Source: Microcoleus sp. bin38.metabat.b11b12b14.051 (GTDB taxonomy: Bacteria > Cyanobacteriota > Cyanobacteriia > Cyanobacteriales > Microcoleaceae). Taken from it: a DNA stretch of 64,000 bases. Shown here piece by piece: positions 57,085 to 64,000 of the stretch (position 1 is the first letter of the stretch; the number at the start of each line of letters is the position of its first letter). A program made the translations under genes and the position numbers. Under the pieces are notes generated by a model. The model searched no databases and was not told where the DNA came from. It saw nothing but the letters and a program-made list of their open reading frames with translations. The stretch covers positions 1-64,000 of the forward strand of contig NZ_JAAFKD010000032.1 in the NCBI RefSeq assembly GCF_013299165.1, in the 5' to 3' direction.

Positions 57085-57925
57085 CCACGTCGCAGATTTC
57101 AGAAACCGGGTTTCTTGCATAATTTCTCGCCACCAAATGCAAAACTCGTAGAAACCCGGTTTCTCGCCCACATCGCAGATTTCAGAAACCGGGTTTCTTG
57201 CGTAATTTCTCGTTACCAAATGCCAAACTCGTAGAAACCCGGTTTCTCGCCCACGTCGCAGATTTCAGAAACCGGGTTTCTTGCGTAATTTCTCGCCACC
57301 AAATGCAAGACTCGAAGAAACCCGGTTTCTCGCCCACGTCGCAGATTTTAGAAACCGGGTTTCTTCGGAGATTTCTCGTTACCAAATGCAAAACTCGAAG
57401 AAACCCGGTTTCTCGCCCACGTCGCAGATTTTAGAAACCGGGTTTCTTCGGAGATTTCTCGCCACCAAATGCAAAACTCGAAGAAACCCGGTTTCTCGCC
57501 CACGTCGCAGATTTCAGAAACCGGGTTTCTTGCGTAATTTCTCGTTACCAAATGCAAAACTCGTAGAAACCCGGTTTCTCGCCCACGTCGCAGATTTCAG
57601 AAACCGGGTTTCTTGCGTAATTTCTCGTTACCAAATGCAAAACTCGTAGAAACCCGGTTTCTCGCCCACGTCGCAGATTTCAGAAACCGGGTTTCTTGCG
57701 TAATTTCTCGTTACCAAATGCAAAACTCGTAGAAACCCGGTTTCTCGCCCACGTCGCAGATTTCAGAAACCGGGTTTCTTGCGTAATTTCTCGTTACCAA
57801 ATGCAAAACTCGTAGAAACCCGGTTTCTCGCCCACGTCGCAGATTTCAGAAACCGGGTTTCTTGTGTAATTTCTCGCCACCCAATGCCAAACTCGTAGAA
57901 ACCCGGTTTCTCACCACCCGTGCAT
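57085..57925. repeat. Ten-unit tandem array, 83-bp period (GAAACCGGGTTTC family)
   Basis: CGCAGATTTCAGAAACCGGG recurs at 57091, 57174, 57257, 57340, 57423, 57506, 57589, 57672, 57755 and 57838, exactly 83 bases apart. Each unit holds two short palindromes (AGAAACCGGGTTTCT and AGAAACCCGGTTTCT) linked by TGCGTAATTTCTCGTTACC and AAATGCAAAACTCGTAG. Variation is limited to a few positions (TTGCGTAA or TTCGGAGA; CTCGTAG or CTCGAAG). Unlike CRISPR there are no variable spacers. It starts 25 bases after the NACHT gene ends and runs to about 95 bases before the ABC ATPase gene. Open frames through it are artefacts. Confidence 0.95.
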
Positions 57926-58022
57926 AAGTCCCGCAACCGTCCAAACATCGCCCTTTTACCCCCGAAAACCGCTCAGAAGTGTTAAGTTAGTAATCAGTTG
58001 TGTCGATCGCACATAAAAACAA

Positions 58023-58787
58023 ATGCCTGAACTACAAACCCAGACCAAGCAAGACCTCCACCAGCAAGACACCTCAAAACCCGTCATCCTCGGTCTACAA
58101 GACGTAACCAAAGTCTACGGCATCGGCGACTTGGAAGTGCGCGCCCTCAACGGGATCAGCTTGACAGTAAAGCAAGGAGAGTATTGCTCAATTATGGGCG
58201 CGTCGGGTTCAGGCAAATCTACAGCTATGAATATTATCGGTTGTCTCGATCGACCTACAAGCGGCAGTTACTACCTAGACGGCGTAGATGTCGCCCAAAT
58301 GCCGGAAGGAGAATTAGCCGGAATTCGCAATTTAAAATTAGGTTTTGTATTCCAACAATTTCACCTGCTAGCTCAACTAACAGCATTAGAAAATGTCATG
58401 TTACCGATGGTTTATGCAGGTATTCCCGCAGCAGAAAGACGCGAACGTGCAGAGGAATCTTTAACGAAAGTCGGGCTAGAAAGTCGGCTGAAAAATAAAC
58501 CCAATCAACTATCAGGAGGACAGCAGCAGCGAGTTGCGATAGCCCGCGCAATTGTCAATCGTCCTGTATTATTACTTGCAGATGAACCGACTGGTGCATT
58601 GGATACGAAAACTACTCAAGAAGTAATGGATATTTTTACAGAATTCAATGAAGCCGGCATGACTGTAGTCATGGTAACTCACGAACCGGAAGTAGCGCGA
58701 CAAACTCGCCGTGTTGTCTGGTTCCGCGACGGTGAAGTGATTCATAATAATCTTAATCCAGCAGAGCTTTCACACGCGGTATTTTAA
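58023..58787 (+). CDS. ABC transporter ATP-binding protein, MacB/LolD/DevA type
   Basis: 254 residues. Walker [24 protein letters not shown] (about 59-81), Q-loop [11 protein letters not shown], signature [16 protein letters not shown], Walker [16 protein letters not shown], and the His switch VTHEP are complete. The [16 protein letters not shown] opening is typical of ATPases working with MacB/FtsX-type permeases. No permease adjoins it; the two MacB/DevC-type permeases and adaptor lie 32-37 kb away and lack an ATPase. Pairing them is an inference. Confidence 0.94.
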   Translation: MPELQTQTKQDLHQQDTSKPVILGLQDVTKVYGIGDLEVRALNGISLTVKQGEYCSIMGASGSGKSTAMNIIGCLDRPTSGSYYLDGVDVAQMPEGELAGIRNLKLGFVFQQFHLLAQLTALENVMLPMVYAGIPAAERRERAEESLTKVGLESRLKNKPNQLSGGQQQRVAIARAIVNRPVLLLADEPTGALDTKTTQEVMDIFTEFNEAGMTVVMVTHEPEVARQTRRVVWFRDGEVIHNNLNPAELSHAVF

Positions 58788-58810
58788 GTATTTTCAGCTA
58801 AGATAAGAAC

Positions 58811-59520
58811 CTTCTTCAACCTGCGGAGGCAGGTTTTGTTTGTATAGACGCGGTTTCAACCGCCGTGTATTCTTCAACCTGCGGAGGTGGTCGCTGAGCT
58901 TGTCGAAGTGCAGGTTTTGTTTGTATAGACGCGGTTTCAACCGCCGTGTATTCTTCAACCTGCGGAGGTGGTCGCTGAGCTTGTCGAAGTGCAGGTTTTG
59001 TTTGTGTAGACGCGGTTTCAACCGCCGTGTATTCTTCAACCTGCGGAGGTGGTCGCTGAGCTTGTCGAAGTGCAGGTTTTGTTTGTATCGACGCGGTTTC
59101 AACCGCCCGGTTTTCTTCAACCTGCGGAGGTGGTCGCTGAGCTTGTCGAAGTGCAGGTTTTGTTTGTATCGACGCGGTTGAAACCGCCGTGTTTTCTTCA
59201 ACCTGCGGAGGTGGTCGCTGAGCTTGTCGAAGTGCAGGTTTTGTTTGTGTAGACGCGGTTTCAACCGCCGTGTATTCTTCAACCTGCGGAGGTGGTCGCT
59301 GAGCTTGTCGAAGTGCAGGTTTTGTTTATGTAGACGCGGTTTCAACCGCCGTGTATTCTTCAACCTGCGGAGGTGGTCGCTGAGCTTGTCGAAGTGCAGG
59401 TTTTGTTTGTATCGACGCGGTTGAAACCGCCCGGTTTTCTTCAACCTGCGGAGGTGGTCGCTGAGCTTGTCGAAGTGCAGGTTTTGTTTGTATCGACGCG
59501 GTTTCAACCGCCGTGTCTTT
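58811..59520. repeat. 81-bp tandem array (nine units) with GCGGTTTCAACCGC core
   Basis: CTTCAACCTGCGGAGG recurs at 58814, then 58872, 58953, 59034, 59115, 59196, 59277, 59358 and 59439, with a constant 81-base period after a 58-base first unit. Each full unit has GGTCGCTGAGCTTGTCGAAG, TGCAGGTTTTGTTTGTATAG and ACGCGGTTTCAACCGCCGTG. Units differ by a few bases, including GCGGTTTCAACC versus GCGGTTGAAACC. Since 81 is a multiple of 3, long frames on both strands run through it (up to 256 codons); these are not genes. Confidence 0.95.
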
Positions 59521-59886
59521 TTAATTAAAAGCACTGGGAAAAGCCGCCCAAACTCGATCGACAAAATCTCTAAGTTGCCGAGAGGCGATCGTGCTATCCT
59601 TGCGATCGGAGTCCATAGACTGCAACTGGGTCAACAGCGAAATCACCTCGGTATCCAGCGCCGCCCGAAACAAACTCAGCGGCCACAGCAAATCAGCACC
59701 ATCCCGCAAATCAGATAAAGTGTATTTTTCCGGCCATTGCTGCGACACCAATCCAACCAACATCAAAGGGCGCACCCAACAAATCTGACGCGCTTCAACT
59801 ACTTGAATTACCTCTGAATGCAAGCAGGCATCTCCACATTCTAAACTGACAATTTGACCAGGCTTAAAGTTCAAAACGCCATCCAT
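59521..59886 (-). CDS. Conserved-looking hypothetical protein, 121 residues
   Basis: Starts MDGVLNFKPGQIVSLECGDACL. The N-terminal half reads as a small beta barrel (LHSEVIQVVEARQICWVRPLML), the C-terminal half as helices (DLRDGADLLWPLSLFRAALD; LRDFVDRVWAAF). No signal or membrane segment. Codon use fits the genome. I do not recognise the family. The 3' end abuts the 81-bp array exactly, so the repeats may have invaded right after its stop codon. Confidence 0.7.
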   Translation of the reverse strand: MDGVLNFKPGQIVSLECGDACLHSEVIQVVEARQICWVRPLMLVGLVSQQWPEKYTLSDLRDGADLLWPLSLFRAALDTEVISLLTQLQSMDSDRKDSTIASRQLRDFVDRVWAAFPSAFN

Positions 59887-60045
59887 TAATGCTGACTCTT
59901 AATACAAATAATATAGACATAACAAACTAAAATAAGTGCCGCAGTTCTCAACAGCACCAAAAAATATTATATCACAATTACTTTTTCTTTTTTCTCTCTT
60001 CCTTCTTCCTTCTTCGCTTAACTGTCAACTGTCAACTGACAACTG

Positions 60046-60774
60046 TTAGCTGTCATCAAGAGTTTTAAGAGCCATTTCTAGTTCAGCCGTCAACAATTTT
60101 GCTTCTTTTTTTCCACTACCACCATTAGCATAATCTGCCACACAAATCGGAGCACCGATCGCAATTTTCACCCTCGAACGCCATCGAGGAATTCGCGGGC
60201 GGTAGCGAATACTCATAGGTACAATTTTCACCCCCAAACCAGGGGTGTTCAACTCCGCTTGCATGGCCAAACGAGCCAATCCAGGCTTAGGAGGGTGAAC
60301 TTCGCCATCCTGAAAAATACCACCTTCTGGAAAAATCACTAACATTTGTCGATCGAGAAGCAACTCCAACCCGTAACGAAGACTGCTAACCGCTGGATGC
60401 CGGATATCGACAGGAAAACCTCCCAAATGTCTGATGAACCAACCTTGGACTCCTTTGACTTCATCAGCAGTTACCATAAACCGCAAATCGCGTCCAGTCA
60501 CCTTTTGTCCCGTTGAATAGGGCATCATCAGCGCATCCCACCGGGAGCGATGCGTCGGAGCTAAGATTACAGGCCCGTGCTTCGGCAAATGCTCCTGTCC
60601 GGTAATCTCAATCTTGCCAAAATAAAACGGTAGGACAATATAGTGACCTAGCGGATAAAACAAGGAGGTTAACCAAGGAGAAACGCGGGAGGTATTAGAT
60701 GCTACCTTGGCAGGCATTGGCTTCACTAGAGATGATTTACTGGACTCAATGGCGATCGCGGCAGTATGACGCAT
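60046..60774 (-). CDS. 1-acyl-sn-glycerol-3-phosphate acyltransferase (PlsC family)
   Basis: 242 residues from the ATG at 60772-60774 (MRHTAAIAIESSKSS); an upstream in-frame ATG would add 40 residues of non-family sequence. The catalytic HX4D motif is THRSRWDALM; the glycerol-phosphate site FPEGGIFQDG and a hydrophobic region LFYPLGHYIVLPFYF are present. It transfers a second acyl chain to lysophosphatidate in membrane lipid synthesis. Cyanobacteria usually hold more than one such enzyme. It lies alone on the minus strand, after CAACTGT heptamers. Confidence 0.88.
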   Translation of the reverse strand: MRHTAAIAIESSKSSLVKPMPAKVASNTSRVSPWLTSLFYPLGHYIVLPFYFGKIEITGQEHLPKHGPVILAPTHRSRWDALMMPYSTGQKVTGRDLRFMVTADEVKGVQGWFIRHLGGFPVDIRHPAVSSLRYGLELLLDRQMLVIFPEGGIFQDGEVHPPKPGLARLAMQAELNTPGLGVKIVPMSIRYRPRIPRWRSRVKIAIGAPICVADYANGGSGKKEAKLLTAELEMALKTLDDS

Positions 60775-61192
60775 GGCAATTACCCTGCTATATCGATATA
60801 TAGAGTCTAAAGATATGTTGCTTGGCAAATCTTTAGTCTTTCGATGGGGACACTTTTGGTATTGGCATTTTGCCGATCGCCCGATCGCCCCCAAAACCGA
60901 TAATCTGTAACAGGCAAAACACGATCCTATCCAACACGACTACCGCACAGCCGTCAACGGATTTTAGATTTTAGATTTTAGATTTTAGATTTATGTCACA
61001 GATGAATCTGGGAATTTGAACTCTTCGTCTAAAATCTGCTGTTCACCGCGACAAGTGTCGGCAAGCAAGTATCCGTTTTTGGGCGGACTCAACCACCGAC
61101 AAAGCTCGATCGGGCAATTACCGATCTATTATTTCAGTTATATAGCCAAGTTCGATTAAACATTGTCGATCGAGAGTCAAAAATTTTACCTG
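60775..61192. other. Spacer between plsC-like gene and tadA
   Basis: Holds ATTTTAG heptamers (60961-60991). HIP1-like CGATCGCCC sites lie near 60875. No gene or RNA seen. Confidence 0.5.
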
Positions 61193-61693
61193 TTAAATTG
61201 AACGGCGGGCTTCAAACCAAGCCAGCAACTGATCTCGACAAACAGACTCCATAATACCGCCGAGCACCTGTAATCGGTGACACGAAGGCGCGCTATCTGG
61301 AAGATTAGCCACCGTCCGAATTGTGCCAGTTTTTGGGTCATCAGCTCCATATACCAGCAGACAGATCCGAGCTTGGACGATCGCACCAGCGCACATCGGG
61401 CAAGGCTCCAGCGTCACGTAGAGCGTACATTGGTTGAGATGCCAGTCTTGCAAAACTTTGCCCGCCGCCCGCAAAGCCAAGACTTCAGCATGAGCAGTGG
61501 GATCGCAATCTCGCTCTCGCCGATTTTGGGCTTCGGCAATCAATTTGCCAGTACCGTCAACAATCACAGCACCCACCGGAACTTCACCCGCATCACCGGC
61601 TGCTTGTGCCAGAAACAGGGCCCTACTCATCCAATGTTTGTGAATAGCATAATTAGAATCACTAACAGACAACGGCTCAGTTGGCAAATTCAC
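61193..61693 (-). CDS. tadA: tRNA-specific adenosine deaminase
   Basis: 166 residues from a GTG at 61691-61693 with AGG upstream; a TTG five codons earlier is the alternative. The zinc-binding and catalytic motifs are PTAHAEVLALRAAG (His and proton-shuttling Glu) and TLEPCPMCAGAIVQAR (two Cys). GEVPVGAVIVDG is the conserved opening. It converts adenosine 34 to inosine in tRNA-Arg(ACG) and is normally essential. Ends with a Trp/Phe-rich tail LLAWFEARRSI. Divergent from the TerB-like gene. Confidence 0.94.
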   Translation of the reverse strand: MNLPTEPLSVSDSNYAIHKHWMSRALFLAQAAGDAGEVPVGAVIVDGTGKLIAEAQNRRERDCDPTAHAEVLALRAAGKVLQDWHLNQCTLYVTLEPCPMCAGAIVQARICLLVYGADDPKTGTIRTVANLPDSAPSCHRLQVLGGIMESVCRDQLLAWFEARRSI

Positions 61694-61876
61694 AGTATAC
61701 CTACGCAATTCAAAACACTTAACATTGTCTTACTTATCCACTTGCTGTGGATAGAATAAGTGTGATCGCTAATAAAACAAGTTTTTTGGGGAATTTATGG
61801 CATACTTACCTAGCTGAAAACACTTAAAATCGCGAAAAAAATTTACACCACAGCCCATCCAGAGTAATTTAAAATT

Positions 61877-62473
61877 ATGGACACCACCCTGATTAGCACT
61901 GAAGTTGTTGAGCTGTTGTCGCGGATTAGTCGGCAAAAGCTCCGCGAACAAGATATCACTCCTTTGGTAGTGTTTCTGACTGCTCTGATTTCCATCCTGC
62001 GCGGAGTGATGATTATCGACAGGACGATCGCAGTTGAAGAAGAAGAACGGCTGCAAAAGACTCTCAAAGCCTTTGCTGCTGGCGACCCCGATCGGATAGA
62101 ACTAATTCAGCGCCTTGTCAAAGGAGTCTCCAAACAGCAGGTTTACTTCAACCCCACAGAACTGCTAACGCTGACAGCCTTCTTCTCAGAATCAGAAAAG
62201 CTGTTGCTGATCGGTTCCGGCTACGAAATGTCAGCCGTAGACGGACACATCGATTTGAGAGAGCAAATGTACCTACAGTCGATCGGCAATCGGCTCGGCC
62301 TCGACTCCAGACACATCGCAGTCGTAGACACTTTATTTACCAAAGAAGGAACTCTCAACCAAGAAGACTTTGCCGAAGTTAAAGCTTTACTAGATCCCAG
62401 CGAATTTGAGTCTCGCGATCCGGTATTTGCCAAAGCAGCAAAACACCTGCTGTCTCTGTTAACGCGGAAATAA
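61877..62473 (+). CDS. TerB-family (tellurite resistance-like) protein
   Basis: 198 residues, all helical. The TerB-type core is at about 85-195 with an AVDGHIDLREQMYLQSIGNRLGL motif, which carries acidic metal-binding positions in the family. A preceding helical region has TPLVVFLTALISILRGVMIID. TerB-like proteins bind metals or membranes and sit in stress and conflict networks; the specific role here is unknown. No Ter partners (TerD and others) are in the window, so tellurite resistance itself is not implied. Confidence 0.85.
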   Translation: MDTTLISTEVVELLSRISRQKLREQDITPLVVFLTALISILRGVMIIDRTIAVEEEERLQKTLKAFAAGDPDRIELIQRLVKGVSKQQVYFNPTELLTLTAFFSESEKLLLIGSGYEMSAVDGHIDLREQMYLQSIGNRLGLDSRHIAVVDTLFTKEGTLNQEDFAEVKALLDPSEFESRDPVFAKAAKHLLSLLTRK

Positions 62474-62796
62474 TTCACCGCATATAAATTATTTGCTCCG
62501 TCCCCAAATTGACGCTCTTGCCATTGGAGACGGGAATTTCGCGCTCTTGCATCAAAAACCGGGTTGTTTAACCGGCAACAAGAGCGCTGCACAGTTTATT
62601 TTGGCGAACAAGTCGGTTTTTGCCACCACTCCCGCTTAATTTTTTTTCCCAAGAGTCGATCGACCTTTGTATCTCATTGAACCGAATCCGTCTAAAATCT
62701 AAAAGCGAATTATTCCTGGCTCGATCGCCCCAGCTCGGTCTCAAATCTCAACTTGACCCGGAATAAACGGTGACAAGCCCCGACGCTGTTGAGTAA
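62474..62796. other. Spacer after the TerB-like gene
   Basis: Contains AAAACCGGGTTGTTTAACCG near 62554, of the GAAACCGGGTTT repeat family, and short dispersed sequences. No gene or RNA seen. The stretch from 62926 to 63031 holds TCTAAAA heptamers just before menB. Confidence 0.5.
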
Positions 62797-62925
62797 TATC
62801 ATGTCCCGTCAATGACCCGGAATAAAAAAGGTTTGTAGTGAGGACTTTAGTCCGCATCCATCCCAGGACTGAAGTCCGAACGATCGCACAAATCTTAGTA
62901 CGGTCATTCTCTTCGGACATGATAT
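62797..62925. mobile_element. 129-bp MITE-like element with ATATCATGTCC ends
   Basis: ATATCATGTCC (62797-62807) is perfectly inverted at 62915-62925. It encloses a GTAGTGAGGAC-type arm pair (about 62835-62880). The end sequence also appears at 23044 and 36415, so the palindromic GTAGTG family may be the core of this element. Confidence 0.7.
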
Positions 62926-63031
62926 CAGTGGATGCTCACCCCCAATTTTAGAATAAAGTTCCTGCTCCCAGACTCATCTGCCGAGTAAATCTAAAATCTA
63001 AAATCTAAAATCTAAAATCGACTGATTGATT

Positions 63032-63865
63032 ATGCAAATTGAATGGAAAACCGCCAAAACTTACGAAGACATTCTCTATCAAAAAAGTGGCGGCACCGCC
63101 AAAATTACGATCAATCGACCTCACAAACGGAACGCTTTTCGTCCCAAAACCGTGCAGGAACTCTGCGATGCCTTTACTGATGCCCGCGAAGACACAAAAA
63201 TCGGTGTTGTCCTCTTCACTGGTGCGGGGCCTCATACAGACGGCAAATACGCCTTTTGTGCCGGTGGCGATCAAAGCGTGCGGGGTAGTGCGGGATATGT
63301 AGACGAAGGTGGTATACCCCGATTGAACGTGCTCGACTTGCAGAAGTTGATTCGATCGATGCCCAAAGTTGTGATTGCTTTAGTTGCAGGATATGCGATC
63401 GGCGGCGGTCACGTTTTACACCTAATTTGCGACTTGACGATCGCGGCTGACAATGCTATTTTCGGACAAACCGGCCCAAAAGTCGGCAGTTTCGACGGTG
63501 GATTCGGAGCCAGCTATCTCGCCAGAGCAGTCGGCCAGAAGAAAGCCCGAGAAATTTGGTTTTTGTGCCGCCAATACAGCGCGCAGCAAGCTCTAGAAAT
63601 GGGTTTAGTCAACTGCGTCGTCCCCGTCGAACAACTCGAACCAGAAGGGATGCAGTGGGCTAGCGAAATTCTTTCAAAAAGTCCGATCGCGATTCGCTGT
63701 TTAAAATCTGCTTTTAATGCCGACTGCGACGGTCAAGCCGGTCTGCAAGAACTGGCTGGAAATGCCACTTTGCTGTACTATATGACCCAGGAAGGTGCCG
63801 AAGGCAAACAAGCCTTTTTGGAAAAACGGGAACCAGATTTCAGTCAATATCCTTGGCTGCCATAG
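63032..63865 (+). CDS. menB: 1,4-Dihydroxy-2-naphthoyl-CoA synthase
   Basis: 277 residues from the ATG at 63032 ([20 protein letters not shown]); a TTG two codons earlier is the alternative. A crotonase-fold enzyme with the MenB hallmarks: [11 protein letters not shown], the oxyanion-hole [40 protein letters not shown] and the C-terminal [12 protein letters not shown]. It closes the ring of succinylbenzoyl-CoA; in cyanobacteria the product leads to phylloquinone of photosystem I. No other men genes are in the window. Heptamers TCTAAAA precede it. Confidence 0.97.
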   Translation: MQIEWKTAKTYEDILYQKSGGTAKITINRPHKRNAFRPKTVQELCDAFTDAREDTKIGVVLFTGAGPHTDGKYAFCAGGDQSVRGSAGYVDEGGIPRLNVLDLQKLIRSMPKVVIALVAGYAIGGGHVLHLICDLTIAADNAIFGQTGPKVGSFDGGFGASYLARAVGQKKAREIWFLCRQYSAQQALEMGLVNCVVPVEQLEPEGMQWASEILSKSPIAIRCLKSAFNADCDGQAGLQELAGNATLLYYMTQEGAEGKQAFLEKREPDFSQYPWLP

Positions 63866-64000
63866 CTGGACAGAGACATCTGTTTTTTTGAGGCGATCGT
63901 TCATAGGAAAGCAGGTGCTGATTTCTAGGACTTGGTAAAGTCGAATTCAGGCGATCGTCCAAAACAGTAAGTATAAGGAGTCAGTAAACTTGGGTTAATT
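63866..64000. other. Spacer at the right edge
   Basis: No gene start or RNA seen in the last 135 bases. Confidence 0.4.

Noticed and set aside
57085..57925. CRISPR array (regular repeats, 83-bp period)
   Set aside because: The whole unit is conserved, including the would-be spacers; no cas genes are near; each unit contains two palindromes. It is a satellite-like tandem array.
58794..59564. 256-codon minus-strand gene with 27-residue repeats
   Set aside because: It is produced by an 81-bp non-coding repeat whose length is a multiple of three; other frames are open too, and it begins and ends with the array.
61877..62473. Tellurite resistance operon
   Set aside because: Only a TerB-like gene is present; no TerC, TerD or TerE partners are in the window, so a resistance function is not supported.

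Overview
This window is chromosomal DNA from a filamentous, non-heterocystous-type cyanobacterium, most like Microcoleus/Oscillatoria (order Oscillatoriales). The grounds are: frequent GCGATCGC (HIP1) octamers; cyanobacterial gene neighbourhoods (grpE-dnaK-dnaJ-tusA-like, pilB-pilT-pilC); cyanobacteria-restricted families (DICT domain, DUF1816, DUF2358, DUF2993, WGxxGxxG proteins); menB; and gene spacing padded with heptanucleotide repeats and palindromes. The genus is an inference. I saw no rRNA, tRNA or CRISPR array.

Layout. 0-6 kb: the right end of an IS200/IS605 element (tnpB 3' end) abuts a tusA-like gene; a tandem array of terminator-like palindromes follows, then dnaJ, dnaK (with a repetitive C-terminal tail) and grpE, all on the minus strand. 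5.7-7.2 kb is a long gene-poor gap. 7.2-11.8 kb: type IV pilus motor operon pilB-pilT-pilC. 12.5-16.6 kb: an orphan gene and a probable conflict module (Trypco1, trypsin-like protease, membrane-anchored Pro/Thr-rich protein). 17-20 kb: oligopeptide-type ABC binding protein and permease. 21-26 kb: MacA/HlyD-type adaptor and two paralogous MacB/DevC-type permeases; the only matching ATPase seen lies at 58 kb. 26.4-28.2 kb: RTX-vanadium haloperoxidase fusion. 28.4-31.4 kb: PlsY-PEP synthase-like fusion containing heptanucleotide repeats in frame. 31.5-37.3 kb: small membrane protein, DICT/HD-GYP-like regulator, pentapeptide protein, DUF2993 protein, two DUF1816 proteins. 37.4-39.5 kb: FkbM methyltransferase and a DnaJ-like protein. 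40.7-49.6 kb: glycogen and sugar metabolism (glgC, GH13, ROK glucokinase), hisC with an in-frame 33-bp repeat, and hydrolase genes. 49.9-51.6 kb: Spy-like protein, anti-sigma and ECF sigma operon. 51.9-53.2 kb: glutathione reductase. 54.2-57.1 kb: NACHT-HEAT STAND NTPase flanked by three copies of a 153-bp MITE and a ten-unit 83-bp array. 58-64 kb: ABC ATPase, a nine-unit 81-bp array, plsC, tadA, terB, menB.

Most genes are housekeeping or ordinary accessory genes. The unusual layer is the repeat landscape. Heptanucleotide short tandem repeats of many different sequences occur between genes, and some have entered coding sequence: heptamers in the PlsY-PEP synthase fusion, where one unit changes the frame; 33-bp units in hisC; 12-bp units in dnaK. 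Repeats or insertion sequences also supply start or stop codons (ECF sigma factor, pentapeptide gene, tusA). All domain and family assignments were made by eye from motifs, with no database search.
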